This document shows, piece after piece, positions 23,450-35,397 of a stretch of 64,000 bases of DNA. The stretch's first letter is position 1. Every line of letters starts with the position of its first letter. The notes under the pieces are model-generated. The model ran no database searches. It had not been told where the DNA came from and saw nothing but the letters and a program-made list of their open reading frames with translations. The stretch is from Quercus robur. Its lineage: Eukaryota; Streptophyta; Magnoliopsida; Fagales; Fagaceae. The translations under genes were made by a program, and so were the position numbers. The stretch spans positions 2,807,501-2,871,500 of the forward strand of contig NC_065542.1 in assembly GCF_932294415.1 (NCBI RefSeq), in the 5' to 3' direction.

Positions 23450-23680
23450 GTTTTTTTTTTTTTTTTTTTTTTAAGGAAACAATAATACTTATTAAAACAT
23501 ACAGATGCAAAAGTAAGAGTATCACTACAAAAACTTTTAACTTTTGTAGTAATAGTCTGAGATTATAAAAACTGAAATTCTAACACACACAACCAATATG
23601 GGATAAACATCCCCCTTTTTTTTTTTTTTAGGAAACAATATTACTTATTAGAACACATAAACACGAAAGTAGTATATAGA
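23450..23680 (-). repeat. two related retroposon 3' tails (minus strand)
   Basis: A T-run followed by AAGGAAACAATAATACTTATTA at about 23450-23515 recurs as T-run plus AGGAAACAATATTACTTATTA at about 23618-23680. On the minus strand both read as ...TATTGTTTCCT-poly(A), the pattern of SINE or LINE tails from one family. Bodies are short or unrecognisable. Confidence 0.55.
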
Positions 23681-25649
23681 ATTTTTTAAATAGGTTTATA
23701 ATATATTATATAACTAAGAGTGTTAAAGAGTTGGTTATAATGTATTTATGTGAGGGACAATGAAGCTAATATGTTAGAAATATTAAAAATTTTACACATG
23801 AGAATATATCTAATCGTAAAAAAGTAATTCAGTATTTAATAATTACGTTGTTGAAGTAGTATTTAATACTATTTATAGCATTTATGGTGTAATTATTCCT
23901 TCATATCATTTTTAAATTAAAATATCACAATAATTTTTTGCCCCTTGAATATTTAATAATATCCTATATTTTATATTGATATTGTATAGCTAATTTTCTT
24001 TTTAAATCATCTACTTTAATCTCTTTCAAAATTAATAGTTATTTATTTATGTCATTATAGATATAGAATAGAACTACTTAACTAACTCCCTTTTTACGAT
24101 TTAGTGTTTTTTTTTTTCTAATTATAGATATCACCAAATGTAAAATTGGATTTCTTAAAAACTTGTAATTGGAATATTATAACATTGGTATTTATATTTT
24201 ATGTAAGTGTATTGGTATTGAGATTTGTGTAAGTTAATGGTAGATCACTACTTGGTGAGCTACATATATTAAATTAGCATATATATTAATTCACATTTGT
24301 AAGAATACGTAGAATTAATGAACTTGTAATTTTTAATGTGTTGTTAGTGGAGCACTAGAGCATGAATTCTCAAGATAGATTATTATTTAGATAAGTTCTT
24401 AAATCTTAATTCAAATTTTTATATCACTATATATAATTTTGGTACCCCTTGAAAAAAGAAATTGGCTTTGCTAATATGATTATTTTGTGTGGAGTAACAT
24501 TAACGGACCATACAACTAATCCAATAAGGTACAAGTGTGAGTAAAGAAAAATGTATTTTATATATCGGGTATATAAATTTATATGAAATATTATCCTCAC
24601 ACACGATTGTGCATGGGATGGGGGAATCATGGGATCCAGCTAATATCGCCAAAGCTAAAAAATTGTCCCCACTAGAGGTCTCATATTTTTGCCTCGGAAC
24701 TCACAAAGTCAATTGTGCTTGAAAGTTCCTAAACTGTGAAAAGGGGTAATGATTTATGGGTTTGAATTTTTTTTTTGTCAACAACAATTCTAGCTTTTAC
24801 AATAACAGTCCTTTAAAATAGATCAAGGACATTGTACTCGTATGGTATGGTAGAGATTATTGAGGTAGTAAAATATTTTTTTTTAATTGAAAAGTGATTT
24901 TTTAGGTTTGTCAAAATGCAGAAAGTAATTTAATTTTTATTTTTATTTTTAAATGAACTCAAAAAGCTGTTTTCTAAAAAGTAAAAAGTGTTTGACAAAA
25001 CTTCTTCTTTCCAAAACATTGCAAAATCAAACGGAGCTAATTCACATGACCTACAAGGCTACAACCACAAAGTGAAGACCAATGCTCTTAAGCGTTGGGA
25101 GAAGGGTAATTAGAGATATTCCCTTTGAGAAAATCACATATAAAGTGATCTACTTTAATATTGATCATGATTTTCAAACAACAATTCCTGAAATTTCCTT
25201 TGTTGGATATATTATAAGGTGGTCCAAACCAATTGTAGACTTATGTACACGAGCATATTAATTTTATGACAATTTATAGTTAGCTTAGGATCAAGTATTT
25301 TCTAATATATAAACCTTACATAATTAGATTCATGCTTCCGCTCATTATTCAATCATCATGCTTAATTCCACAACAACTTTCACTTTAAAGATGTGCATAA
25401 AGATATTACATAAATTCCCTTGTATTTCACATGCAAGTTTTAGTGTATTGAAATGTATTAATCTAGCAATAAGCCAATACTAGAGCTTTTTTTTTCTACC
25501 CCAAAAAAAAAAGAGAGAGATTATTTGTATCTTTTCTAGAATTTGTTCAATTTGATGGGTAGATTTATTTAATTTGATCCTTAGTTCCATTGGCAGATTT
25601 AGAATTTCACTTTAGGGGGCCAAACTAAATATTAACTAATTAAATAAGT

Positions 25650-25673
25650 TCCTTCTCAACCAAAAAAAAAAAC
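25650..25673 (+). mobile_element. poly(A) micro-insertion
   Basis: TCCTTCTCAACC plus 11 A and C lies between two perfect 14-bp copies of CTAATTAAATAAGT (25636-25649 and 25674-25687). Confidence 0.7.
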
Positions 25674-27867
25674 CTAATTAAATAAGTATATTATTTAATT
25701 TATTAAAGAATGTTAATATTCATTAGGAATCTCCTTTAACGCTATTCCTAATATTGGATAATTTTTTTTATTATAATTTCTTCAAAATAAAAATCAATAT
25801 TTCAATTATATAGTATATATAGTATATAACTAATTAAATACATAAATATGATTTGTTCATTCACACAATGCCTTACTAAACAACAATAGTTGACGGTCAT
25901 ATGATAAATTTGATAATATAATGTGACAAAACTTTAACAAATATTGAATAAAAATAAAAAAAACTAAAGTTTTAATCTTCAGACAAAAGTATAGAATCAA
26001 CAAACTTACAAATCTTACACAAGTGATGCAATTAATTAACATTGCAATAACAAAAATATATTACTTTAATATCCAAAGAATAATAATAAATATATCTAAT
26101 TATTATTATTACTGTTGTTGTAGTAGTATTATAAGTTATAACCAATGCCAAAATGAGACTTCTAACATATCATCATTTCCATTCTTGAAATTTTGTCTAC
26201 ATTTGTCGCAATATGAAAAAAATAATAATAATCACATTTGCATTATATCTCAAAGATTCTAATCATAACTAAAGTTTTAAAGAATTATTTATATAACCCA
26301 TATCATTTCAGAATATACTTGATTTGAGATTCATTTCTGCCATACAACACCTCCAAAATCTTAAACATTATGTACCGCTTCTTATCCCTTTTGATTGGTT
26401 TCTAATGCTTACACATGGACCATTTAACCAAACCCTTCAAAACAATCCAAAAGGCCAAGGCCCTACCCCGGCCCGTGGTGATTGAAGAAACACATTTCTT
26501 TTCATAACCTAAAAATGCATAAAACAAAAGCAAAACTAAAAAAACATAACCATTCCTTTCTAGCAAAGGATCTCTCAAGTCAAAAGTTTTAAAGTCCCAC
26601 TAAGAAAAAACAATTGATAGCAACTAAGATAACTCATTCACCGAAAGCTTTCTTTTTGTTCCTATTTAGTAAAAGAGAAATAGTAGATTATATAGCACAT
26701 GATTTTTTTTTTTTTTTACAAATATCACTTTTTATATAAATAATTAACCTTCTAGACATTACATTAGGCTGCTTGGTAGCACATTTTGAAAACTAATTTT
26801 TAGCTTTTAAAATCTAAAAAAGAAAAAACCATTCCCCTTGTGGTGCCTGATTCAATGATTTTAGTTTTTGGCTTTGAAAAAAAATTTCAATATACATTTT
26901 TGTAAAAGTTTTAATTTTGTTTATTTAACTTTTCTCTTAATAAAATACAGTGCATAACTGTAAAAAACCAGTCATATTTCAAATCATTGCTCTCCTTCAT
27001 TAGTTTTTGTATTTTTCATTTTTTAAGACGACGTCATTTTGGTGGACATAACAATGAGGAATTGTTGAAAGAATAATGTTGAAAATTATATAAATAAAAA
27101 GATTGAATTGGAAAAAACAAAAACAATAAATTAATTAAGAGATTGAATTGGAAACAAGTGAAAGAAATTAGAGGTGTATTTCATAGTTTAGCCAATTTTT
27201 TATTATGCTCATTTTTTTTTTTTTTTATTTTCTCACATGTTAAATAATAAAGAAACATGATTTCTTAATGTTTGAGGACTGAATTCTAAACCTTATTATC
27301 CTATTATTATTTCTACAACTGATATGACTTTGATAACAGTTTCGTGGTACATCATTTGCCATACCTTCCCAATAAAAATCATGTTTGTTTGTTGTTTAAG
27401 ACGAGAAAAAAAAAATTCCCTTGGTTTGTTGCATTAGGTGATGATTGATAAAACTTACCATAGAAAGAAAATTTTTGAAGTGAAGGTTGATAAACCAAAC
27501 TCAATCATGACAAGTAACTAGTACTTAAAGATGTTAGTACTAGTACCACCGAGGAATGAAACAAATTAGGACTACTTATAAAAACAAAGTAGAAAGTTTC
27601 TTATCGATACATGATTTGCAGAACAAACATTTTGTTTCCTGGCTAAATTACGAAAGATTGGAGATGAAATTCTCCTCCTGAAATATCGAAATGTTCCCTT
27701 GACAAATTAGAAATGATGCATATGATAGTTTCTAAAGCTTATTTGTTTTTGTGGGTAGAATGAAAGACAGTGGGGAGGGCAAGTTGGGGTTTGAACTTGA
27801 ACCACGGATATAAGATATCATAAAAGATATCATTACCATAAAGTTGTCACTTGAATAAACCCCATAT

Positions 27868-27896
27868 GAACCTCAAAAAAAAAAAAAAAAAAAAAA
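27868..27896 (+). mobile_element. poly(A) micro-insertion
   Basis: GAACCTC plus about 22 A lies between two perfect 15-bp copies of GAATAAACCCCATAT (27853-27867 and 27897-27911). The length and the A-tail are what a target-primed retroposition truncated almost to nothing would leave. Confidence 0.75.
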
Positions 27897-28846
27897 GAAT
27901 AAACCCCATATATGAAGCTTATTAAAGTATGCATGATAATAATTTAATTTATAAATAAATAAGGGTAAAATTTATGTGCATTTCCTTGGGTGTTTGTATA
28001 TTAGGTCGTTGATCAAATTCAATCAAGCGATTGCATTGACTAATGAATTATATAGTTGAATCTAATTGTTGTTCAAAATTAAGCAATTAAATTTAATTGG
28101 AAAACCCAAGTAAAATAACTAAGAAATTATACATAATTTTTGCCTGTAATAATTTTTATTCATTTAATTTGTTGCTTTAAAATTATGGGATTTGATTTGT
28201 TTTTAGTACCTTTCAAAAATTTTGTAGAAACACCAGAAGTAGGAAGTTATTATTCAATCTTTATTGTATTAGAATAGTAGCCATCTACTTCACATATACA
28301 GATTATAGAATACTCATTATTTTTTCTTTTGCAAAATCATCACCGAATCATTCTCAATCTCACAAATCCCACAATTATAAGAAAAATAGAACTATAACCC
28401 TCCTTTATTTGAAAATAAAAACATCACTAAAGTTCAAGATTAATATTATATAAATATATCAAATAATTGTAGGGATGATCTTGAATTGACACTACAATTA
28501 TACCTTTCTTGAATAAACTATACTAGAAAATTCGATCTTCATTGCATTGGTTCATAAAACACCTGAAGTCACAAAAATCCATTATGTAGCTAGCTTCCAT
28601 TTTTGAGTGGGTAACAATTAAGCATACACCAAGGTTGAAGATGTTATAATTGGCTAATAGGTTTAAGCAACTCTTTGTTGTTATTGGCTTGGACACAAAT
28701 AAAACCCTTCCTTCACGTCAATATCTACACTTTTGAGGGCACCAACTCAGGAGCATATATCACCCAACAACCGAATAAAAATCCTGTCTTATTCGTAATA
28801 TTCCACTTGATGCGCTTCACAAATTACACTGCATCACGCGTAAGGG

Positions 28847-28877
<31 letters not shown>

Positions 28878-30389
28878 TAACTTTGATTATTTTATTTAAA
28901 AAAAATTGAAATATTACAAATTATGATGGATGAAATATAAAGTAAAATGTTCAAAACGAGATAATCCATCTAGGGACACAACACAAATTCTTAATAATTT
29001 CACAATATTCTTAAATTAGCTAATTGCCTCATACATGTCCATTGAAAAAAATTACAAGCAATCCTACAAACACAATAATTTTCTTAACAATTGAGTTGGT
29101 TAATTTTTACTAGTTCTCATTTGAACTTGAGACTAACGTTACTTTTTACCTATCAATAACTTATCACCTTGATATTGAAAAAGTTATTCTAGGGTCCTAA
29201 TACTTTGCCAAAACTTACGCCATAAATTGATAATATATATGATTATAATTGGTGATCTATCACTTTTCTATAAACCTATAATTTTTTATCTATCATTTAC
29301 AGCCGCATATGTCTGGATTATGAAAAAAGTTTGGCATAGAAAGTGTCTACAGACTCTTTCTTATCAAGGAAGGCCCATACGTAAGATAGAAAATATTATA
29401 AAATTGTTGTGAATTATAAATTATTGTGTCCCAAATTTTATTGAGACTTTTATTTCCAACAAACCCACGCATGATATTTTTGGTTAGAGTGGGTCTTTCA
29501 AGCTAGAAGAACTTTTTGGCTGCTAAGTGAGTTTGGAAACAGCTGGATCATGCTAAGCTTCAACTATATGTCACTATAATAAAATAAAAAAAATGAAACT
29601 AGTCTATAAGCTAAGGTTCAACCATATTCAAGAAAAAAGTAATATAACAACTAGTGCTTACAATCAACATCACCATCAATCTTTTTTGTCAAAACTTGTA
29701 TTGATTTGAAATGCCAAACCTTATATACATAGACACACTCTATCTCCGCGTTGCACAATGTTTGACCTATTCATCATCCATGGTGTCTTCAAAGTTCAAA
29801 TCGTTTTCTTTGGTCAAGAAAAAAAAAAGTTTTGTCGAGAGAAATTTTCATTATGAGACATGTGTTTTTCATTTGTTATTTTTTATTATTTTATTTTATT
29901 TTTTGGAGGGGGTGATGTTTAACACAATTTCTGCAGCCTTTTCAAGCTTTCATACAGATAGAAAATTGGTGCAATAATTAAATTGCGTATCAGATGAAAT
30001 AAAACTTGCTAACGTATACTTCTTTTTGTGTCCATACAATTTCTATACAAGATTCCATATACTATTATCAACTTTTCCAATTGAAGTACCCCTTTTTATG
30101 TGAGTTTGAGAGTCATGATTATAAGACTTTTTATCCGCTTCTTTCAATTAAATAATTACTAAATACCCAAAAATCTTATAACTCGACTGGTTGACACCTT
30201 CTTATATTTTCAAGAGAGATATTCAAAGTATAAAACTCCTCCTCTCCCCCATTATAAATATTGAATTATCAAAAATATAAAAATCTAATTACTAAATAAA
30301 GTGAGTTTGTAAAATAAATGGACCAAATTGGTCACTAGTTAAATTGAATAAACTTATTTCCATTAATTTGTTTTGCTTAAAAACCAAAT

Positions 30390-30580
30390 GAGTAGATTAC
30401 ACTTTGAATCCGATATTTAGTACTTTAGGGTTTAATTATATGGTTCAACCAGTTACTTTTGAAATTATATCGTTCAAGTTGTTATTTTGAAATATTTGGG
30501 ATTAATTTATTACTTTTGAAACCATAGAACTTAATCTATTACACTCCTAAACTATACAAGGTTTAAATTGTAACTTTACC
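30390..30580. mobile_element. possible MITE
   Basis: GTAGATTACACTTTGAATCC at the left faces, in reverse complement, AAAGTTACAATTTAAACC at the right. The match is imperfect and no target duplication is clear. The ends resemble those of the 15594 element. Confidence 0.35.
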
Positions 30581-32077
30581 AAAATAAATCGTGCAAAAAT
30601 ACAATATGTAAAGCTTTAAGAAATTATACGTACTTCGAAAAATAAACAAAATAATCACAATCACCACCATTAGAAAAAGAGAGAGGTCAATTTTTTATTA
30701 ATTCTTATCACACTATGTTCCCAAAATAAAGGTAGGAGAAAATGAGGAAAAATAAAAAGTTTTACACAACAGAATACAAATTTCCAAACCTTTTATTCCA
30801 CTTTCTAAGATTCAAAATACCAAATATTTGCTTAACCATCTTGTGTTTATAACAATGACAAATTATTTTACATATTTCCTTAGCCCAATATAGTAAATTT
30901 ATCCAAATATTTGAGGGACATATAATTTGACCTACTCCACTTACTTGATCAGGCATTTCTTGCCTCAAATATCTTTATTAACAAAGTACTAATCCACTAA
31001 ATCAATTGAATAGAATACATATATAAATAAAACTAGGACATGGTTGAGCATTAATTGTTGCCTTGATGCTTATGATTATCAAAGAAATAGAGCATCGACT
31101 CTGTTCAAGTGCACTTAATGTGGGCCGACACACAACTACCTAACACTCCTATCAAGTAATACTATTACAAGACTTTAGTTTTTCTTAATCACATGGTTTA
31201 CAAGTCAGTTTATCCAGTCATCATTCACGGAACACAGAAAAAACCTGTGTGTTCACCGACAATCTTTTCTTTAATAAGTATCAAAGATACCAATGATAAA
31301 ACTAGAAACTGGGTTTTAGAATCAAGGGGCTTAGGATTAAAGAACCATCCATCCAGCTTCATAGGAAAGGGGATAAGGGGTCTAATGTTGTGTCAAATTA
31401 TTGCATTAAAACCTTGATTTGATTAGAATATTGTACTAATAAAGCGATAAACATTAGCTTAAGAGAGAGGGAAACAGCTGCAACACATACAAAAAGGGGT
31501 TTCACATAGATTTTCATATTGACTAACAAAGTAGTAAATTAGCTTAGTTTTAATATTGCAAATAAAGACATTATTTTGCTTTTGACCAAAATTAAGTGGC
31601 AAATGATCCAATTGAAAAGTGTCCATATATGAGTGCAATTCCCTGGGTTTTGTGGGGTAATGATGCTAGAATGCCGGTGCCATTAAGGTTTCACTCTTTG
31701 ACCGCGGTCCGACAAAGATTGACCTAATACGCAAACTTTGGGGAAGACAATATAGCTAGGTCGGTTAATAATAAGGTTCTTTTTTCTCACCTACCCATGT
31801 TAGGACAAAGAAGTGAAATTTTCCTTGTAAGTGTTTTGAGGGATTGCAAAATTTCCGGTCCAATCAGCACTATTTTGTCCCCACATAATTTTTTGATATG
31901 ACATGATTAAATTCTGTTTAGACCATCATGCCTCGTCTCATCCTATCTTCTCATCCTATCTTGTTCTGACACGAATATATATATATATATATATTACTCA
32001 CATCCAAAACATTCACCTCCCTCTCCACTAGCCTACCAACCATTCAATTTCTTTATCCCTCTCTTACTCTCATCAGT

Positions 32078-32602
32078 AAAGTTGTCAAAATCGGAATCTT
32101 ACGTAAGATCATGGGAGGTAGGTGGGATCGTAGATCGTAAGATCAGATCGTGAATCGTAAAACCCTACATTATTTAAGAAAAAATAAATTGGTATGTTAA
32201 ATAATTACATAAATTATACATTCATAAAAACCAAAAATTTGCATTCATTTAATATAATTACCATACATCATTACATGACATCCATTTATAAGCATCATTT
32301 AAAAATGCAAAAAATCTCAAAATGTGACACTCTATTGGGATATTATTTTTCATTTGGTTTAACTAACTTTCTATCTCTTTACATCAAAATAACAAAATTT
32401 GGTCTATTGGGATGTTATTTTTTATTTGAATCCAACTAAACCTTCTGTCAAGTTAAAGAAGATTACAAAAAATCAAGTTTGTTTGGAATCGTCAAAATTG
32501 TATTATCCTAAACGATCGCTAAGAGCCTTGAAAGATCCGGATTATTTTGGGCAAGTAGAATTGTAAGATCGTAGGATCCAGATTGGGATTTTAACAACCA
32601 TG
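32078..32602. mobile_element. Mutator-like MITE, 525 bp
   Basis: Flanked by a perfect 9-bp direct repeat CTCATCAGT (32069-32077 and 32603-32611), the size used by Mutator-like elements. The inner ends are inverted: GTTGTCAAAATCGGAATCT at the left, and GTTGTTAAAATCCCAATCT at the right when reverse-complemented. Both ends also carry repeated GATCGTAAGATC-like motifs. No transposase coding is visible. Confidence 0.8.
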
Positions 32603-32978
32603 CTCATCAGTGTAAAAAAAAAACTTCATTACTAATGGCAAAATACATTCACCACAATGGCAAGACACCTGGTCCAACCTTACCTCCCTTATTGCCATCC
32701 TTATAAGATGTCCAAAGCTTTTAAAGAGCTTGACTATTATTCCAAGTGTATATTGTCTCCCTATCCATCACACACTAGATAATTGAGAGGGGAATTCCTT
32801 AAAGTGACCCCAAGATGATAACTAGGAATTTTGAACTCAAGACTCCATGAATTTCATTAGGCCTTAAGAACCACTAGACCAACTATGATATACCAAATTG
32901 TGCAAAACCAATTGGATTGGATTATTTGAATGTATGTTGTGCAGGCATGTGTTGAGTCTCACATTAAATATTTACTAA

Positions 32979-33305
32979 CACTCCGTTTGCTTCGATGGAA
33001 ACCCTTATGTAAAGATAGTTTTCTTTGTTTTTCAGCGTTTAGTAGCATAAAAAAAGATTAGTCAAAGCAAAACTATCTTTGGTCAATATAAAAAGTATGG
33101 CTTATTTTTAGAAATTATTTTCCATTAATTTTTTTTGGAAAACAACTCTATCTCACAATAAGCTAAATAATGAAAGTTAGGGAGTTGTTTTTCAACTCAT
33201 TTAAAGTTACTACCAAACATTGGAAAATAAGATAGTTTTATAGAAAATGTTTTTTGGAAAATGACTCATTTTCTAGAAAACATTATTTTTGAAATAAATG
33301 GAGCG
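32979..33305. mobile_element. MITE-like foldback element
   Basis: CACTCCGTTTGCTTCGATGG at the left pairs with the reverse complement of the right end, ACGCTCCATTTATTTC. The interior contains repeated GAAAAT...ATTTTC phrases that would fold back. No clear target duplication, so class is uncertain (hAT-like from the ends). Confidence 0.5.
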
Positions 33306-33426
33306 TAAATGGAACTTGGGTTTATATATGATTGTGAGGAGCCCCAATTGCAATTTAACTAGCCCTTTTGGGGTATAAGTGTAGATGTGACTATCACTTT
33401 CCTCGAGTCTTTCCAAATTATATCTG

Positions 33427-33775
33427 GGTTTAATTTGTTATTAGCCCTTACATTATAAAGTCTAAAATGGAATTTTCCTTAATATATTTCTACCAAATAC
33501 TGATGGTTTGAAGTGCTTTTTTTTTTGTTAGGGCTGATAACAAAGTTCATATTAGGGTTTAATTTGTTATTAGCCCTTAAACGACAGTGTTTAAAATGGA
33601 ATTTTCCTTAATATTTTTCTACCAAATAATGATGGTTTGAAGTGTTTTTTTTTTTTGGTTTGGGCTGATAACAAAGTTCATATTTGCTCACTCAGTCACC
33701 AAATAATGATGGTTTGAAGTGTTTTTTTGGTTTGGGCTGAAAACAAAGTTCATATTTGCTCACTCACTCACATAT
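33427..33775. repeat. tandem repeat, about 125-bp unit, 2.6 copies
   Basis: The unit begins GGGTTTAATTTGTTATTAGCCC and ends GATAACAAAGTTCATATT. Two full copies start near 33427 and 33553. A shorter third copy from about 33698 carries only the second half (CAAATAATGATGGTTTGAAG onward). Copies differ mainly in T-run length. Confidence 0.85.
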
Positions 33776-34133
33776 TTAGTGCATGTACTTCGTGGATCAA
33801 GATATACAAGTAACTGGCCCACTGACATCAACCCAAACCCACCCTATTGGGCAAGTAATGGAAAAATCCATGCATAAAACAGAACCATGGGGCAGGTTTG
33901 GGCCGCATTCTCATCACTGTTTCTAGGACAGCGTGACTCTGTTGGGATTGAGTCAAGGCAAGCTACATGTGGAAAATGATTGGTTCTGAGGCACATTAAA
34001 AAAAAATCAGATATTACATTTAAAATCTTTCATGATTTGTGGTTGTCTACCACATTTGACTTCCAAGGAATGTCATAGTTCATGAAGAAAGAATTTGGAC
34101 TAAAGAGAAGCATTATTAAGGATGTCACAAAGC

Positions 34134-34286
34134 ACCACTACATATCTTTGGCGTGATAGTCACTCCACAAGTATAAGTGTTTATGGGGGGTAAGAAATAG
34201 GGTTCAAGTCTCCATGATGGAGTTTCACACACATATACACTTAGATTAGACTAAAATAGAATTTCTATCTTTTATATATATGTATA

Positions 34287-34320
<34 letters not shown>

Positions 34321-34326
34321 TTTAAA
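34134..34326 (+). mobile_element. tRNA-derived SINE
   Basis: A box-like TGGCGTGATAGTCACTCC (about 34150) and B box-like GGTTCAAGTCT (about 34201) give an RNA polymerase III internal promoter, followed by a body ending TTAGATTAGACTAAAATAG and a (TA)n plus T-rich tail. Flanking direct repeats AAGGATGTCACAAAGC (34118-34133) and AAGGATGTCAAAGC (34327-34340) fit a target duplication. Non-coding. Confidence 0.7.
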
Positions 34327-34399
34327 AAGGATGTCAAAGCTAGGTTGGAGTTTGAAACCAAGTTCAAGAAGTCAGTTTTAAATGCTACCATTTGTTGTA

Positions 34400-34710
34400 A
34401 TTGGGGGGTTGATACAAGTAGTATTTTAATTTGATTCTAGAAATCCTGTGATGCTGTGCTTTTGCCAAAGTGCTATTGTATTGTCTATGTGTTACTGTGC
34501 TGAAGGTGCTAGTTTGGATATCTTATGGATGTTTTGTTTAGTTGTTAGTGTGTTTTGCTTTGCCCATTTGTTTTGGCTTGCATTGGTTTTATAGTTAGTT
34601 TTGTATTTTGGTAACTGCAGCAGGGAGGTTTCGCTGGTTTCTTGGGATCTCCCTTTGTAATATGTGTTTGTTTCAATGACTAAAGCAACCCAAAAAAAAA
34701 AAAAATGTTC
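34400..34710 (+). mobile_element. possible LINE 3' end
   Basis: A T/G-rich stretch (TTTTGCTTTGCCCATTTG, CTCCCTTTGTAATATGTG) runs into a 13-A tract at 34692-34704. The composition and tail are like plant L1 3' untranslated ends. No coding part or target duplication was found, so this is a weak call. Confidence 0.35.
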
Positions 34711-34952
34711 TCAGGTCTTTTAGAATTAGTTTTTAGGGAGACATTTAGCTCTCTGATACAACACAGATTTTTCTAGCTGAATTAACCGACACACTAAAAA
34801 ATTTAAAATTGCATTCAGCCTTAGACGTAAAGAAGTAAAAAACAAGTCCTGGCACAATCAGTGTGTAGGAAAAGAAAAGAAAAAACCATGATATATTTTC
34901 AACAACATATCGTGTGATATCTTGCTTCAGTTCATAATAAGGTTTCTGGTAG

Positions 34953-34971
34953 TTCTTTCATCCAAAAAAGA
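34953..34971 (+). mobile_element. poly(A) micro-insertion
   Basis: TTCTTTCATCCAAAAAAGAA-like insert between two perfect 14-bp copies of AAGGTTTCTGGTAG (34939-34952 and 34972-34985). Confidence 0.65.
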
Positions 34972-35397
34972 AAGGTTTCTGGTAGCTTATTAGTAAAAGC
35001 TAATCAACAAATCCAAACTCCAACTACTGTGAGCACAAGAGTATTTGGTTCAAGAAGAGTTCCCATATCTGTAAACTGGGCTCCTAAATAAGCATCCACA
35101 CTCCACAGCCTATGATCTATACAAACATATAAAACTATTAATACATGCCACTGTCACCATGACTAGGAAACAAATAAAGTTCTTATATTCAAATATAAGT
35201 TCAGGAATTTCACTGTCAACCTTTCTCATTTGCCATCAAAATATACAAATCCTTACAGATAGTTTTAATGAGATGCATTAAGTTATAACAGGTCTATACA
35301 TTTCCACATTACTGAGTTATTGGCTATTCATGAGCATGTTTCATCAACGAACTTAATGAACCTACAGAAGAAGAGTAAAGATTTCATTGCCTCTTTG

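Larger units (their letters stand above)
22760..34117. other. 11-kb gene-poor intergenic region
   Basis: AT-rich with many homopolymer runs. No gene or pseudogene could be supported; all open frames here are short and unlike known proteins. Contents listed separately are poly(A) insertions at 25650 and 27868, a possible MITE at 30390, a MULE-type MITE at 32078, a MITE-like foldback at 32979 and a tandem repeat at 33427. The phrase near 26765 (GGCTGCTTGGTAGCAC) looks like the end of a hAT-type MITE without a visible partner. Confidence 0.6.
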
